Source of the DNA: Dipteris shenzhenensis
Taxonomy: Eukaryota; Polypodiophyta; Polypodiopsida; Gleicheniales
DNA length: 64,000 nucleotides
Reading direction: 5' to 3' (one strand)
NCBI GenBank assembly: GCA_047967505.1
Contig: CM106541.1
Shown one piece after another: positions 25,266-37,555 of the stretch; positions within the stretch are counted from its first letter, which is position 1, and each line of letters starts with the position of its first letter. Below the pieces are notes generated by a model, which saw nothing but the letters and a program-made list of their open reading frames with translations, was not told the DNA's origin and did no database searches. The position numbers were made by a program, and so were the translations under genes.

Positions 25266-25520
25266 TGTAACAAGGTCAACTACTAGACTACTAAACTGCC
25301 ACTTAAACTAGTAAACAGAACAGAAGAGATAGACAGGTAGGGTTAGAGACACTCTCACATGAGAGGGCATGGACTTGCAGCTCCATGGGGCTGGCTAGCC
25401 ATTGCTAGGGGATCCTTCTTGGGATTGAGTCAATCACCAAAGGGAGTAGACTCCAATTTGTATTATGACCAAAAGGTGCAGCTGAAACGCCTTTTTATAT
25501 TATTGGAAAGTGGGCCAGCA
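25266..25520 (-). repeat. 5' LTR of the antisense Ty3/gypsy element (inner part)
   Basis: On the - strand the LTR ends GACCTTGTTACA, directly before the primer-binding site. A TATA-like AATATAAAAAGGCG lies at about 25503-25490 and could drive the element RNA. The outer end could not be set because no second LTR is available for comparison; it probably extends a few hundred bases beyond 25,520. Confidence 0.6.
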
Positions 25521-26754
25521 ACACATCTGCCGTGGAGTGAGTGGCAATGACCTCTCAAACCGAGTCTATGGGGGGTTTTTTTGTCTATGCAAGGAGGGCA
25601 GCACTGAATCTATACTAGTCCCCTTAGCTATGGGAAAACCCCTGTCTAAATGTGCTCCCGCTCCCTCAAAGACCTATGAGCCGGACTGTGTGAACCATGC
25701 CATAGATCCTCGAGTGATGTATAGGGTGCCTCTCATCATCCTACTGAGAAAATGTGCAATGCCCTGCCTGATTCTCTAATACTAGGCCTCTTTGCAACCC
25801 AAATACAGTGTCAAATGGACTCCAAGGTTGAAAGGCATCTCTTGCATGTGGGATCTTCTCCAAAGTCTGTCTTTAGGTGCCGGGAGTCCACTGTGTTGGA
25901 AGAGCTAGAAGAACATGGAAATCTGCCTCTTTCTAAAGTCCTCTCCAAAATCAGGTGTGTAGGAACAAAATGACACCAAAGGATTCCTAGTGTTCTTTTT
26001 GGTGGGTCTACTTTGGTATTCTTGACTATGTAGTCCAAGAAACAGAATGTCTCGTAGGTTGCATCAGTTTACTCCCACTCTCCCATATCCCATGGAACAT
26101 GCCGGACGGGGCATCTACCATAAAGCTAGAGACACCATGGATGGCCCATGATGAGTGAAGGGTGAGGGTCTATCTACCATTTGTCATCACGAAATCTGAC
26201 CACTCTGATCGTGTGAAGTATAGCACGGCATCTTCTGATAGTTTGACAAGTCTCCAATCCTCTAGAAGAGTTTCCAACTTTTCTACCCTTCATGCAAAGA
26301 AGCATTGGCGAGATGAAAGGTTAAATTTTCTGTTTTTTCTTCAGATTTCATGCAATATCGTGGACCTGATGGAGCATATCCTTGGTTTATATCATTCCAT
26401 ACGGTCCACAGGTGTAAAGCCCTGGTCCTTAACCTCTGAACTTGAGGGACCATGGCATGCAGGCCTTTAAAAAATTATCATTGATCCGAGGTCAGGAATC
26501 ATTATGTAAACTTTTGCACAAGTTTCTTCTGTTTCATTTTCATCCAATAAAAGTCAAAAGTTAGTGCACATCTCTACGCTGTATATTTATTGGTGCAAGC
26601 CAAACAGATCTTAAATGCAGCTCGAGGAAATTAGGTCTTTCAATGTGAAAGTAATAGCGCCAAACAATCTGTTTTTGGTATCTCAAAGGGTTTTGTTAAT
26701 TAATAAATTGCAAACTATGTTCACCATTTTATTTTTGTAATCTTTTGAATGCAG

Positions 26755-27613
26755 GTGTTGCCCAATTTCTCTGCAACAGTACAGCCTCTATTTTATATTG
26801 AATCTTGGTCTCATTTTCCAAAAGAACGAAATCGCCTTTTCAATCTTCTTGTTGAGACAAATGTATGCCATCTATTTTGTTTTTAAGTTTTCATTCATGT
26901 TTAATTGCAAATATCTATCCATGGATTTTGTTTGCATTTAATGAATTTTTTTTTGGCAGGCTAGCGGTGTATTATTTATAAGTGGGGATGTCCATTTTTG
27001 TGAAATTACACGGTATGATTGTGGCATAGGGTATCCACTATATGAAATAACATCAAGTGGATTAACTCATGCTGTGGAGCATGTGGTGTCACCACCATGG
27101 TCATTCCTTATTAGACTTGCAGCATGGCTTATCCCAACTACTATGAGAGTTTATGATCCACATTGCAGATATAGGTCATGCACATATGGTATAACATCTT
27201 TAAAGTAGGATACGTTTTTTTCCATGCTTGCAGGCATTTTTAAACATGTAAGGACTCAATTAGAAGGATACCTTGAAAGAAAGGAGGAAATGCCCCTTAC
27301 AGTTATATTGCTTGCAGGGAAACAGAATTTTGGCACGATAGGGATTGACTGGGATAGCAAGCCAGTTTTCATCACTGTCCAAGTTCGAGATGTTAATGGG
27401 AGGCACGTAGCTGGAACAAATATATCATTATTGCAACTGCAACCTGGACCTTCAAACATGAATCCCTCTCCAAAAGAGATGAGAAGACACTGCACTTTGG
27501 AAGTTGACCTACCTTGGTTTTCCAAGTATTTTTTGGCAACGGTCTTCATTGGGACCCTTTGCAGTATGTATATCAATGTTTTGACAAGTACAGTTAAAAT
27601 AATAGAGTGCTAG
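26755..27613 (+). CDS. PhoD-like metallophosphatase, last three exons
   Basis: Exons are 26755-26862 (VLPNFSATVQPLFYIESW...), 26960-27188 and 27318-27613, with GT/AG introns of 97 and 129 nt. The second exon carries the metal-binding block ISGDVHFCEI and SSGLTHAVEH, both typical of PhoD enzymes. The last exon encodes a beta-rich stretch (DSKPVFITVQVRDVNG) and a hydrophobic segment FLATVFIGTLCSMYINVL near the C-terminus, a likely membrane anchor, before the stop at 27611. Phases join correctly (0, then 1). With the exon at 12,654 this gives the C-terminal half of a metallophosphoesterase. No stops or shifts are present, so the gene looks alive. The substrate is unknown. The catalytic N-terminal half lies outside the visible exons. 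Confidence 0.85.
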
Positions 27614-30330
27614 TACAATCTCTCAAGGGCCTGTGTGTTAAAAGGTTTCTTTACTGAGCAAGTTATCTGTGTGTGCAGCAACATCATTGGCCTCTCTATT
27701 GTGTATGTACTACCTCGGGATATTGGTGAGGAAGATTGTTAAGACAAAGCTTGAATGAACATGCGAATGTATCCTTTGGATAAAAATTCCAATGATACAT
27801 GATTCCCTTTCTATTAAATGGTTTGTACTCATGATACTTCTCCATGTGGCTTGATAATATGGTCTTTGCATAGATGAATTCATAAAGGTTGCAAGAAAGG
27901 GGAAATCCACCTCTTTTTATGCACTATCCTGGATGTTGTTCAAAGGAAATGCTTCATAAACTAATGGCTGTTCAAAGTATTGAACCTTACATACCTTGGG
28001 TTTTGCTACAACGTAGGGTATTTGGATTACCCCCCCCAAAAAAAAAGAGGAAAGACTTCTATTGAGCATCAAAGAAACTCCAAGAGCAAAGATCGACGGA
28101 GGAGTACATCATGCAAGGATTGGGTAAACAAACCTGGCCATTTGAACTAATTTTTGAATGTTCCACATTGAGAAGACAATTTGAACTGAAGAGTGATGGG
28201 CTTTGAAGACAGCACAAGATAAATTTTAACTGAAAGTCGGGCAATAATTTTCCTCGCTTATATATCAGTGCAGAACAGTCCCATTGTAGCAATTGGTGGC
28301 TCCTGAGCTTAATGTTCAAGAATGGATTAAAAAGAATGAAAAAGTTTTTAAAGAGTAACCATTACAATTAGAATTTTAGAGAATGGACTGTGTAATGTGG
28401 CATACAGATCTTTTTTCCTGGCTAAAGATTATTGGATTGTTCATTACCTTCAGTACCAGCTAGCAGTCTCCTTTACGTTGAATTTAAAGAGGTGAAGAAA
28501 CATCTGTGGCATCTTGATGATGTTTACATTGACTCCATTTCTAAATGTAGTGATAATTTGATTTCTTGGTCGTGACTAGTGATTAATAATGACTAGTGGA
28601 AGATGTGTTGAAGATGCCGTGGCAGCAAGGATGATGGGCATAAATCGTAATTTTGATGTCCTTCGAGCTGGGCAAGTAGATTATGATCATTACAATGCCA
28701 CAAAGTTATGCTAATATGCTCATTGCTTTAAAGAGTAGACATCTACTGCCTGTGTACCATGGGAGGCTACTCTTTAAATATTCTCTAGATCATCAATGTG
28801 AAATTCTCTTTGCTTTTTATGCCATATTTTGAAAGAGCGCAAGTAAGAAATGGGTGGAATGGGACATAATTGTTGTTTCCCTATTAAAAGTAGAATGAAC
28901 AAAGGAGAAATTCTCTCTAAGGATTGGTGTTGAAGAGTCCGCAAAAGTGGCTATCAATATATAAAGAACCTTTAGGCTCCCATAGAAGTCATCTCTTTAA
29001 GAATAGGACCAATGTTATATGTTGAAGGATGGGCATTGGGCTTTGTGCTGCCGGACAACGATTTCTTCCAAAAGAAAGGGCGTGGGAGAGGTTGCTTTGG
29101 GAATTGTTTCCCATTGTGGTACGATGAGTACCTAAGTTCACCAAATCTGGAACCGGAGTCCACCACGGCGCGCTTGCCTGCCCTAAATATTTCAGCTTTC
29201 TGGAAGTAACTTACTAATTGATTGGATTCAACGCTGCAGACCCAACCTTGAGAAATAAGTAATTTATTGAAAGTTAAAGAACTCCCGAAATTTTGTCGGG
29301 GTTACATTGACTCACTCTCCCGTGGACAACCTACTTTGAATACTTTCCTCCTGTCTATAACTTGCCTCATTCGGAGGAAGGGAGGGTAGGGGGGGATGGT
29401 ACGCAGAAGGAATGCCCTGATAGTCTCGAGGTTTTACATGCGTATATTGAAGACTGTATGGTCAAGCTGCATCGGTGTCAAATCAGGACTAAACAAAAAG
29501 TTAAGCATGATCTCCACACCATCAACCTGGTTCGTTATAAACAGCTTGCGGAGCAAACGATGTACAAGGCGACCTTGAGCATGTTGGAGGTTCCTCCCTC
29601 TGGACTGGTATACGATGCATCCCGATACTCCCAAAAGCTAGCACATGGGGGGCGAAATTTGGCAAAAGTGGGGTGCCCTCAAGGAATATGGATGAAAGTA
29701 TCATGTTCTTTTGGCTCCACAATGAAAACGGATAGCGAAAGTTTCATAAAAAGTGAGTTTTTAAAACCATTTTTCCCCCAAAAAACAGCCAAAAAGTGCA
29801 GTAGACTACAGTAGACCTCGATGTATGAAACTTTTGAAGAAAAAAAACCATTGGTAGCTACTAGAAGTCAATCTACTGAAATATCTAAACTTGAAAATAT
29901 CCCCCCTTTGAGTAATTAGTACCTTTACTAAACTAAACCTGAACAAACTGAGATTTTCAAATGAAATCCTGAGTATCCACAAAAGCATCATATTGTAAAA
30001 GAGGAATAAATTAAAATGGAGCCCTTCTTTGCTAGTGGTGGAATCACAGCGCTTACTCAGCTTCCATCAGCATTTATTAGCTCTCAATTCATGCTTTAGA
30101 CGACTAAACTGAAACTTGGAAAGCACATCAGATTCACCGACTTAAAATTCACATTCCCGTAACGAACCGTAGGAACATGAAGTGAGGGAGAGAGTTGGAC
30201 TGCAGCATGAGCATACACAGCAAACGTGAGAGAGGACACCAACGTGAACTATCTAATTGACCCCTTTTTTTTTTGGGCCATTGAGAGCTCATCAAAATTG
30301 GATGAGCCTAAGCCTAAATAAATGAAATAA
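27614..30330. other. 3' flank of the PhoD-like gene and intergenic DNA
   Basis: AT-rich sequence including the presumed 3' UTR. Open frames at 29012-29209 and 29362-29814 (150 codons) match nothing I recognise. Around 29737-29835 there is a small inverted repeat (AGTTTCATA and TATGAAACT about 90 nt apart). No mobile-element domains were seen. Confidence 0.4.
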
Positions 30331-30337
30331 CTCTAGA

Positions 30338-31460
30338 CTAGCCTACATGTCCATACAGGTAACATAAATGTCCTACATACCCCCCCCCAATGGTATGGAT
30401 GTGATACTTAGGAAATATCTCAGAAGTACGAGTACAACTGGTGACCTGTTTTTGTCCAATATGCCACTGAGCCAAAAATACGGAAGTGCCCAACTTTGGG
30501 AGGTTTACCATAGAGTGCTTGAAAAGGCGTGATGCTTCCCAAAGCTTTGGTCGGTTGTAATCACAGCTTCTCCTCAAAAAGATTTGGACAAATTCCTCTA
30601 AGAAAGCATGCAGCGGGTCATCTCCAAGAGAGACCTATTTTTCCTCTCCGCCACAGGATTTTGATCAGGAGTGTATGGAGTTATAAACTTATGCTTGATG
30701 CCATGCTGTCTCAAATAGTCATTGAAGGCATCTAACTTATGCTCTCCTCCATTATCTGAAAGCAATGTTTTGATGTCTTACCTTTCAAAGTGAATCCGCA
30801 TACTTTTTCTAACATTGAGAAGAGATATGACCGGACAACCCACAATAATGACAATTACCTTAAAAAGTTTTCTATTTGAATTTTCCTTAGCTAGCTTTGA
30901 GGCATTTCCCCCCTTTGGCTGCCATTTACTAGGCACCTTTTGTGGCTGCTATTGTGAAGCCTTGGCTGGCTTATGATGCATTTTCTTCCCCTTTCCTTTG
31001 TCTTGGATAGTATAAGCCTGTTTGAAGCATTTGAAGTTGTGCATTCGCTGCTCCTTGCAATAACAGCCCTACCACATCATCAAAAGATACACGTGCAACA
31101 CACAGTGTAATATTCAGCGAGGTAACAAATGTGTGATAGCAAGGAGCAAGACTATTCAGTGTGATTGAAATCATTTTCTTATCCCCAATGCTCTCATCAA
31201 TAGCTGCAAATTGATCATGCATATCATTCAATTCAGTAATATTATCAAGAATGGTCTGATTGTCTTGCATTTTTGCCTCCTTGAGTTCCATGAACAAGAA
31301 ATGGGCTTGATTCTTTACATTGTACATATTGGCAAGTTTTTATCCCAAGCATCCTTTGCCAATATACATGATTTTAGATTTTGCATTACCGATTTCTTCA
31401 CTGAATTCACTATCACTAGTGAGAGAACTGCCCCCTTAACTCTAACTTAAACTAATTTGA
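30338..31460 (-). mobile_element. Ty1/copia relic: gag fused to integrase
   Basis: From 31,460 down, the - strand shows copia gag (NITELNDMHDQFAAIDESI, ITLNSLAPCYHTFVTSL) and a decayed zinc knuckle near 30,850-30,830 (frames shifted). The integrase core follows at about 30,780-30,600 (LLSDNGGEHKLDAFNDYL, then PVAERKNRSLLEM). The catalytic D and E are visible. The protease and the start of integrase that normally lie between are missing, so an internal deletion joined gag to integrase. Stops interrupt it, and no LTRs were assigned. Confidence 0.75.
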
Positions 31461-31479
31461 CTTAAAATGAATCAAGGTT

Positions 31480-32470
31480 TATCATCTCAAGGAATTCAAA
31501 CTAGTTCCAATGGGTAGCAAACATCTTGGTGAGGCTCTCGCAATTACTACTAGAATGTCCTCTAGGTGCCTAAAATATAAGAGTAAGAAGACCATATGCA
31601 ACATGATGCTTAATGAATTGAAACTTTAGGTCTACGTTCTCAACAAGAAGAATGATGTTTATTTTATGCAATTAAAAAACAACCTTTTGATTGTCACAAT
31701 TGATTTGAAGATGTATTTCCACAGGGGAAAAACAATTGCTTACAACAAACTGTGTAGTGTGTAGCCATACACCATATGTAGTGGTAGTAGCCAATGCCAT
31801 ATACTTTGCTTCTATAGATGACAACACAATTGTGTCCTATTTCTTTGAATAATACTAGATGACTAGACCTCATACGAGCATGAACATTGAAGACATGACC
31901 AAAGTTGACTTATGGGTGTTAATGTCTCCCCCATAGTCATCATCTAACTATCCTTGTGAATGAGTGGATCAGGGTAAAAAACAAGGAGGGAACAAGATTA
32001 TGATAGTGTAGGTCAATGGGTGAATCTTACCCTGTGTAGAGTTATTAATATTAGCCTTGCTACCACTTTTAGGGCGAATCCATCAAATTTGAGGCTCCAA
32101 AAATTAGCCCACCTTTAATTTTGTGCTAATTTATCAAATTTAAAGCTCTAAATATTAGACCAGCCAACTTGGAAAAGCCTCTAAATTAGCCCTTGGGCTA
32201 AATTCACCGCCAATTTTTTCCTTGGAGTGGATTTTTCATGTAAGAATAGACTATACCAACATCTTGTGCGTAGAGGATCCATTGCATCTCAAGGTTTTGA
32301 ATGAGATGAGAAGCTTACTAGGTAGCATATGAAATGTCTAGCCTAATAAAGGTGACTAGATAACAGATGTGGTCGACTGCCTATTTATCGGATATGCTTC
32401 TCATAGCTTCATAGTGCAAAGAGACGTTATCTTTGAGCTACAGTTAACTCTGTGTCAACATGAACTCAAG
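31480..32470 (-). mobile_element. Ty1/copia relic: end of RT and RNase H
   Basis: The - strand carries the RNase H block LSSIEAKYMALATTT (normally LSSTEAEYMAL) near 31,835-31,790 and CDNQKVV near 31,695. Upstream, near 32,390-32,280, is a decayed reverse-transcriptase end (normally GSLIYLTxTRPDISYAV). A roughly 180-bp insertion-like segment at about 32,030-32,215, with internally repeated ATCAAATTTRARGCTC sequence, separates the two. This piece lies upstream of the gag-integrase relic in reading direction, which is the wrong order for one element, so it is a separate or rearranged copy. Confidence 0.6.
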
Positions 32471-32528
32471 TAGCACAGAATGGGGGTGTGGAATAGTGGA
32501 AAAGCTCCACTTGTACTTATATAAGGCT

Positions 32529-32670
32529 CTTACATGCAAGTTCTTCTACATGCATGCTCTACATGCAAGTTCTACATGCAATTCGTACATGCAAGTTCTA
32601 CATGCATTCTACATGCAAGTCCTACATACAACTTCTACATGCGCATCATAGATACAAGTTCTACATGTAG
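32529..32670. repeat. Tandem repeats of CTACATGCAAGTT type
   Basis: About ten degenerate 11-14 nt units (CTACATGCAAGTT, GTACATGCAAGTT, CTACATACAACTT). Confidence 0.8.
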
Positions 32671-32759
32671 AGGGAGAAAGTATTACAATTCTTACATGCA
32701 GAGAGAGAAGATCTCCAACTTGTATAAATACCTCATGATGGAATGAAGCCCACACTCTT

Positions 32760-33190
32760 TGGGGCATTGTGTTGAGTTCTATTTTGGTGTTCTATGCAAT
32801 TATCTCCATACCCCCTCTCCTCCAACCTTGCAACTCTCCTCCTCTCCCTTTCCTCCTCCCTTCTCCTCTCTCTCTTCCCCACTCTGATGCTCTTACACCT
32901 TCTTTCTCTCCCACTCCTATGTTTTCCCTAAACCCTTACCCTCCTAGATTAGTTCCTTTGACCTCTATTATCTATGAGGGAGACAACTTCTCTACCACGT
33001 ACTCTATTATGAACCCTAGATCCCCCTTCTAACTTTGATCCCCCTTCTAACCTTGAACTCCCTTCTAAAACCTGGAACCTCCTTCCAAACCTTGGAACCT
33101 CCTTCTAACCCTAAAGCCCTTCTAAACCCTAGATTCTCCTTCTAGCCTTGTACTTCGTTATGAATCCTAAAACCTTTTCTAAACCTTTCA
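32760..33190. repeat. Pyrimidine-rich tract and CCTTCTAAACC-type repeats
   Basis: A CT-rich block (32,810-32,880) is followed by repeated units such as CCCCCTTCTAACTTTGAT, CCCTTCTAAAACCTGGAA and CCTTCCAAACCTTGGAACCT up to about 33,190. Isolated AACCCTAAA motifs occur, but there is no true telomere array. Confidence 0.65.
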
Positions 33191-33666
33191 ACCCCCAATG
33201 GAAGCGAAAGCCTTCATTACCCCAACCATGTGATGAATGTTCCTTTCACACATGCATGCTTAATATTTGGTTCCCACATTTGATCCTAAGTCTCTCACCG
33301 AAATATGACCCAAGGTTCTAAGCTACACTTATACTACAAACGATGACAGTGATATATCTGTAGGTGACAAAAAGCCTCGGAACCTTGCACACCTTGCTCA
33401 TCCTGTGGAAGCCATGGGATAAAGCCAACACCTACGTCCATCCATGTCACCACATGTTTATTCGACTGCATCTAAAAAATTGAAGGATGTCATGTACATA
33501 TCGTTGCTGGTGCAACTTCATGTTACTTATGTGTTGATCTCTCTAAACATAAATACTCATTTTTTATCATCCCAAATTCAAAAGAAATTCAAGTTTTGTT
33601 TTATTGGAGGAAATCCAAGTTATTACAAGCTAGGGATCATAAACATATAGGCCAATGATGCAAATA
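33191..33666. other. Unassigned AT-rich DNA
   Basis: No open frame longer than 68 codons and no repeat structure or recognisable domain was seen. Confidence 0.35.
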
Positions 33667-33958
33667 GAATTTAGAGCATGCTTGATGTTACTATAAGGCA
33701 TAATGTGATAAAAATTTGTCGAGTTTAGGCAGAAGTGAATCCTTTGGTACCAAAATGAGTGGATACTTCTTCCATCCATAGAGGCTCTACAACAAATGAC
33801 AAACTTTCAATTGAATTTAGAGCATGCTTGATGCTACTATAAGGCATAATGTGATAAAAATTTGTTGAGTTTAGGCAGAAGTGAATCCTTTGGTACCAAA
33901 ATGAGTGGATACTTCTTCCATCCATAGAGGCTCTACAACAAATGACAAACTTTCAATT
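33667..33958. repeat. 146-bp tandem duplication
   Basis: Copies at 33667-33812 and 33813-33958 start GAATTTAGAGCATGCTTGAT and end CTTTCAATT. Only two base differences were seen, so the duplication is recent. Confidence 0.93.
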
Positions 33959-34090
33959 CCTAGTTGGGTATCCATGTGAAACATGTTGTTCTCCATCAAA
34001 TCATAGTCTCCATCAAAAGGGTATAGCTGAAAAAAGGATCCACGCACGATGTCTATTGCATTCTCACTCCAAACTAATTCTAGGTAGAAG

Positions 34091-34435
34091 TGATGATCAC
34101 TACCACGTATGTGCAAGGGCTTGTCAAGGATTAAAGTGCCAACATTGCATAAGATTTAGATGGGTAACAACTTAAACCTATCCCATCTTTGTGATTGGCT
34201 CCATGGTGGTATGCACTATGTCCTTAGTGATCACTACCATGTATGTGCAATGCATGGCCAACTTGTGTGTGTGCGTGCGTGCATGTGTGTGTCCGTGTGT
34301 GCGTACGTGCGTGTGTGTGTGTATGTGTGTGTAAAAGAATTAAAATGTCAACACTGCACAAGATTTAGATGAATAACAACCCTAACCTAGCCCATCTTCG
34401 TGTGATGTTCCATGGTGGTATGCACAATGTCCCTA
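34091..34435. repeat. Diverged tandem duplication with GT expansion
   Basis: A unit beginning ATCACTACCACGTATGTGCAA (34,097) and one beginning ATCACTACCATGTATGTGCAA (34,230) share AAGATTTAGATG and CCATGGTGGTATGCAC further on. The second copy contains a GT/GTGC run (34262-34333). Confidence 0.75.
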
Positions 34436-34439
34436 AGGA

Positions 34440-36600
34440 CAGATATCGTAAGCACACTCCCAAGGATAAAAAAGGCATCTTGTCACCTGTTTGGAGTCAA
34501 AGCATGCAAACTCTTTAGTAATATGAGACGTGTCATCATACACTCTTACAATTGAAATAAAATACACCTCCACCCATAGATGCAAGATGTAAACTTTTAG
34601 CATTTCATGCATAGGAGGTTGATGGACTACTCACAAATCATGTTGTGCTACTAAGCCCACAATTACTACCACCAAATCTCCCTCTAGGTCAACAACCGCC
34701 ACCTTTCAAACTAGTGCACTATATTTGAAGCTCTCCACTCTAATATCACAAATAAGTCTCTAATCAAGTTGTTCATATAGAGAACATGCAACATGGAAGA
34801 CATCTAAATGTACAAGTTGGAGTATCTCATTCATTCAAGTCCCCTGAAAGCTAGAGAATGCGGCCTTGTGGAGCTTGCCAACGTCCAAGGTGTCATAGAC
34901 TTCATCTGCAACTTCCAAGGTGTCATAAACTTGAGTCTACAACATGGAGTTTCATGAGCTTATGTAGGCCCAAAAATTTCAAGTGACTTAGTCGATCATG
35001 CAATTGTTTCTATTTGATTGGGAGGAGCCTAGGGCAACATGAACACAGAGAATGCCTTGGACAAGGAGGGAAAGACAATGGACCTATGGAAAAAGAAAAA
35101 GAAGTGGATTTTTCTTCATGATGCAGCATTTTGATTTCACAACTCTCTCTTTAAAACTATATACTAGTGCCTTGAGGTGTAGATGTAGCTATGACAACTA
35201 AGGGAAGATTTTGGAATAGGCTTAAAACAAAATGCAAATAAGAAACCAAAATTTCAGCCCCATTAAGAAGTCCAATTAGAAGTTTACTATAGTACCAATG
35301 AAATTCAATTCACTATCAGCTCCAAGGTAGCTTAAAGTGGACTTGAAGAATGATTGAACTCTCAATAGACTAATGTTTTGGTTGTACTTGTATTAAGAAA
35401 CCATGTCACATTAGGTTATTACGATGAGGCAGCATTTGAGGTGGTGGTGTACAACAATTGCAACATTGGATCAGAGGTTGAGAGGCAAGTTTCTTTAATT
35501 ATTTTGGAATGACTTCGAGATCCCTGATGTTGACCAAAAGATTTGTCATTTTGTTGAATATGTCCTATTGAGAATTATTTTCTTTGAGGGATGACAAGAT
35601 TATTGAGGGGAAAACCATGTATTGTTTTGTTCATTAATGAGCTACCTGGATCTTCAACCTGAACTTGTTCATCTTGAGATTTCTAAAGAGAGTAGTTGGT
35701 CAGATTACCCATAATTTTCCCTTTGGTCTCTACAATCATTTGGGTAACCTTTTGGCAAGTGTTACTACGAGGTAACCTTTTGGACTCTTTGTTCATAGGT
35801 TAAAATTTGTTATTAGAGAAATTTATAAGGGACTAGAATTTTGGCTTTCTTTTTCTTAATAGGATAAATTTGTTATAGCAGACAAGTATGAGGGATTTCC
35901 CTACCACATGTTGCATCTCATTATGTAACATGATATTGGAACCAAGGGGGGTGATAGGTGTACAGCTACGAAAAACACCTACAAAACAATCGAATTAAAA
36001 AATCAAAATAATAGACATATTGTAGTATGTCTCTAAACTAGGGCTAACCTAAGATGATGGATCTAATGACAAGGATGTTGTGATGGAATGGATTAGGGGA
36101 CCTATACACCTAATTCCTCCATTAGCCTTTAGATTGCTCATCTAAACTTCCCTTCTGTCTATTCTAAAGGTTCCTTAATCTTAACAAATTATTCCATACA
36201 TATAACCTAGGCTAGCGACTCACAAGACAAGTAAGTCAAAAGGCCATTTTCTCAATTAGAAATTGAATTCATTCTTTAGGTGGAAAGGTGGAGTATCCCA
36301 ATTAAGCTAAGGTTAAAAGCATAGCTACAAAATTTTTGTAGATGGGGAACTCGAAATGAAAATATCCATTACGCTCTTACATGATCTTAACACTAGGCTA
36401 CATGGAGATATAATTGTGAAAGAGGATTAAGGGTTTTAAATTTTAACTCTCATACATAAGACAAGAGGCTGGTCTTGCCCTCATAAATAGAGGGACATCC
36501 TAATTTATCACTCTCATATTTACCCCTCTCCTTGACTTTCCACCCATCCCCTCCTCCCTTTTCCACTAATTAATTGTTGGGTTATGAACAATGGCAAAGC
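34440..36600. other. Long gene-poor intergenic stretch
   Basis: AT-rich, no open frame above about 60 codons on either strand and no recognisable mobile-element domain. A phrase near 35,930-35,960 (GATATTGGAACCAAGGGGGGTGA) could be a decayed primer-binding or purine tract, but nothing else supports it. Confidence 0.35.
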
Positions 36601-36629
36601 GACAATATGAAACTCACTCAATTTTTGTT

Positions 36630-36733
36630 AATCAGAGTAGCAGCAAGGGGTGTGTGTCATGTGGGTGGGGGTTATGTGTGTCTATGAGTGATTGCGTAGG
36701 CACACTTGCACATTGGTGTGTGTCTTCTGTGCC

Positions 36734-36767
<34 letters not shown>

Positions 36768-36817
36768 TGGAAGAGAGAGAAGTGAGAGACAGACAAAGAA
36801 GTGAGAGAGGGAGAACT

Positions 36818-36868
<51 letters not shown>

Positions 36869-36870
36869 AT
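36630..36870. repeat. GA microsatellites
   Basis: Two GA runs at about 36735-36765 and 36819-36860 with GA-rich sequence between. They create a false Ser-Leu repeat open frame on the - strand. Confidence 0.95.
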
Positions 36871-37555
36871 TTTTAGACGCTCTTCCCATCCTCACTTGTC
36901 TTAACTAAAATTATTAAAGTCAACAAGTCACCCTGTAACCATACGACGTGGGTTCAACACAAGGGGTAAACATTTTTATAAATGGAAAGGAATATGGGTA
37001 GGGCTAAATATTACCCTTTGAATGGATGTTGTATGTAGGTTTAAGGCAAAGCATGTAACCAAAATAACTCGTGATTCCCTCTTAAACCCCAAAGTATTGG
37101 TAAATTGGTAATTGGTGGCATGAGATAAGTTAAGATGCATAAAGAGAACAAATATATCCTCCATATAAGAGCTAAAATTTCTTTATATCAATAAATTGTA
37201 GATGTCTCCATCCTTTGGCATGGTTATTATTTGAGAGAACATCTTGCCCCAAGCTCCAAGAAACAAATATTCCCAATCATCCCTCCATAAATCCATTCAA
37301 AAAGTGAATAAATGTAGGTATGTAAAGAAAAGGCTACACAAATGGGTTCAATAAAATTGTACGTCCATAGAAGTCAACATAATTTCAACAAAGTGTTAAA
37401 AGGGACTATCATTGCCTAATTGTTTCAAACCACATCTATTTACCTTGAAATATTTTATAGAGAATGTATGTCCATGCCATTTATAACAATACAACTCAAC
37501 TCAAGAGAAAAGTATGTCCACATGGTTATAAAAATACATCAAGAGAAAACTTAAC
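36871..37555. other. 3' flank of RTF1
   Basis: AT-rich sequence that includes the presumed 3' UTR of the - strand RTF1 gene. No other coding signal was seen. Confidence 0.4.

Larger units (their letters stand above)
12795..26754 (+). other. Giant intron (about 14 kb) of the PhoD-like gene
   Basis: Defined by the donor after 12,794 (CAG/GTGAGC) and the acceptor before 26,755 (TTGAATGCAG), both phase 0, with the protein family alignment running straight across. It carries a copia element (+), a LINE relic (+), a Ty3/gypsy element (-) and unassigned AT-rich DNA (12.8-14.1, 16.5-17.1 and 25.6-26.75 kb). Purine-rich repeats fill about 16,660-16,760. Long repeat-filled introns are known in gymnosperms and ferns. 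Whether the transcript is still spliced across this distance cannot be seen from sequence. Confidence 0.8.

Noticed and set aside
26162-26470. 102-codon + strand frame in the intron
   Set aside because: No recognisable domain and not part of the PhoD family alignment, which passes directly from 12,794 to 26,755.
29362-29814. 150-codon + strand open frame as a gene
   Set aside because: No recognisable domain, overlapping frames of similar length, and no promoter or splice support.
33010-33190. Interstitial telomere array
   Set aside because: Only scattered AACCCTAAA words occur in CCTTCTAAACC-type repeats, not a tandem TTTAGGG array.
36632-36895. Ser-Leu repeat open frame on the - strand
   Set aside because: It is the translation of a GA microsatellite.
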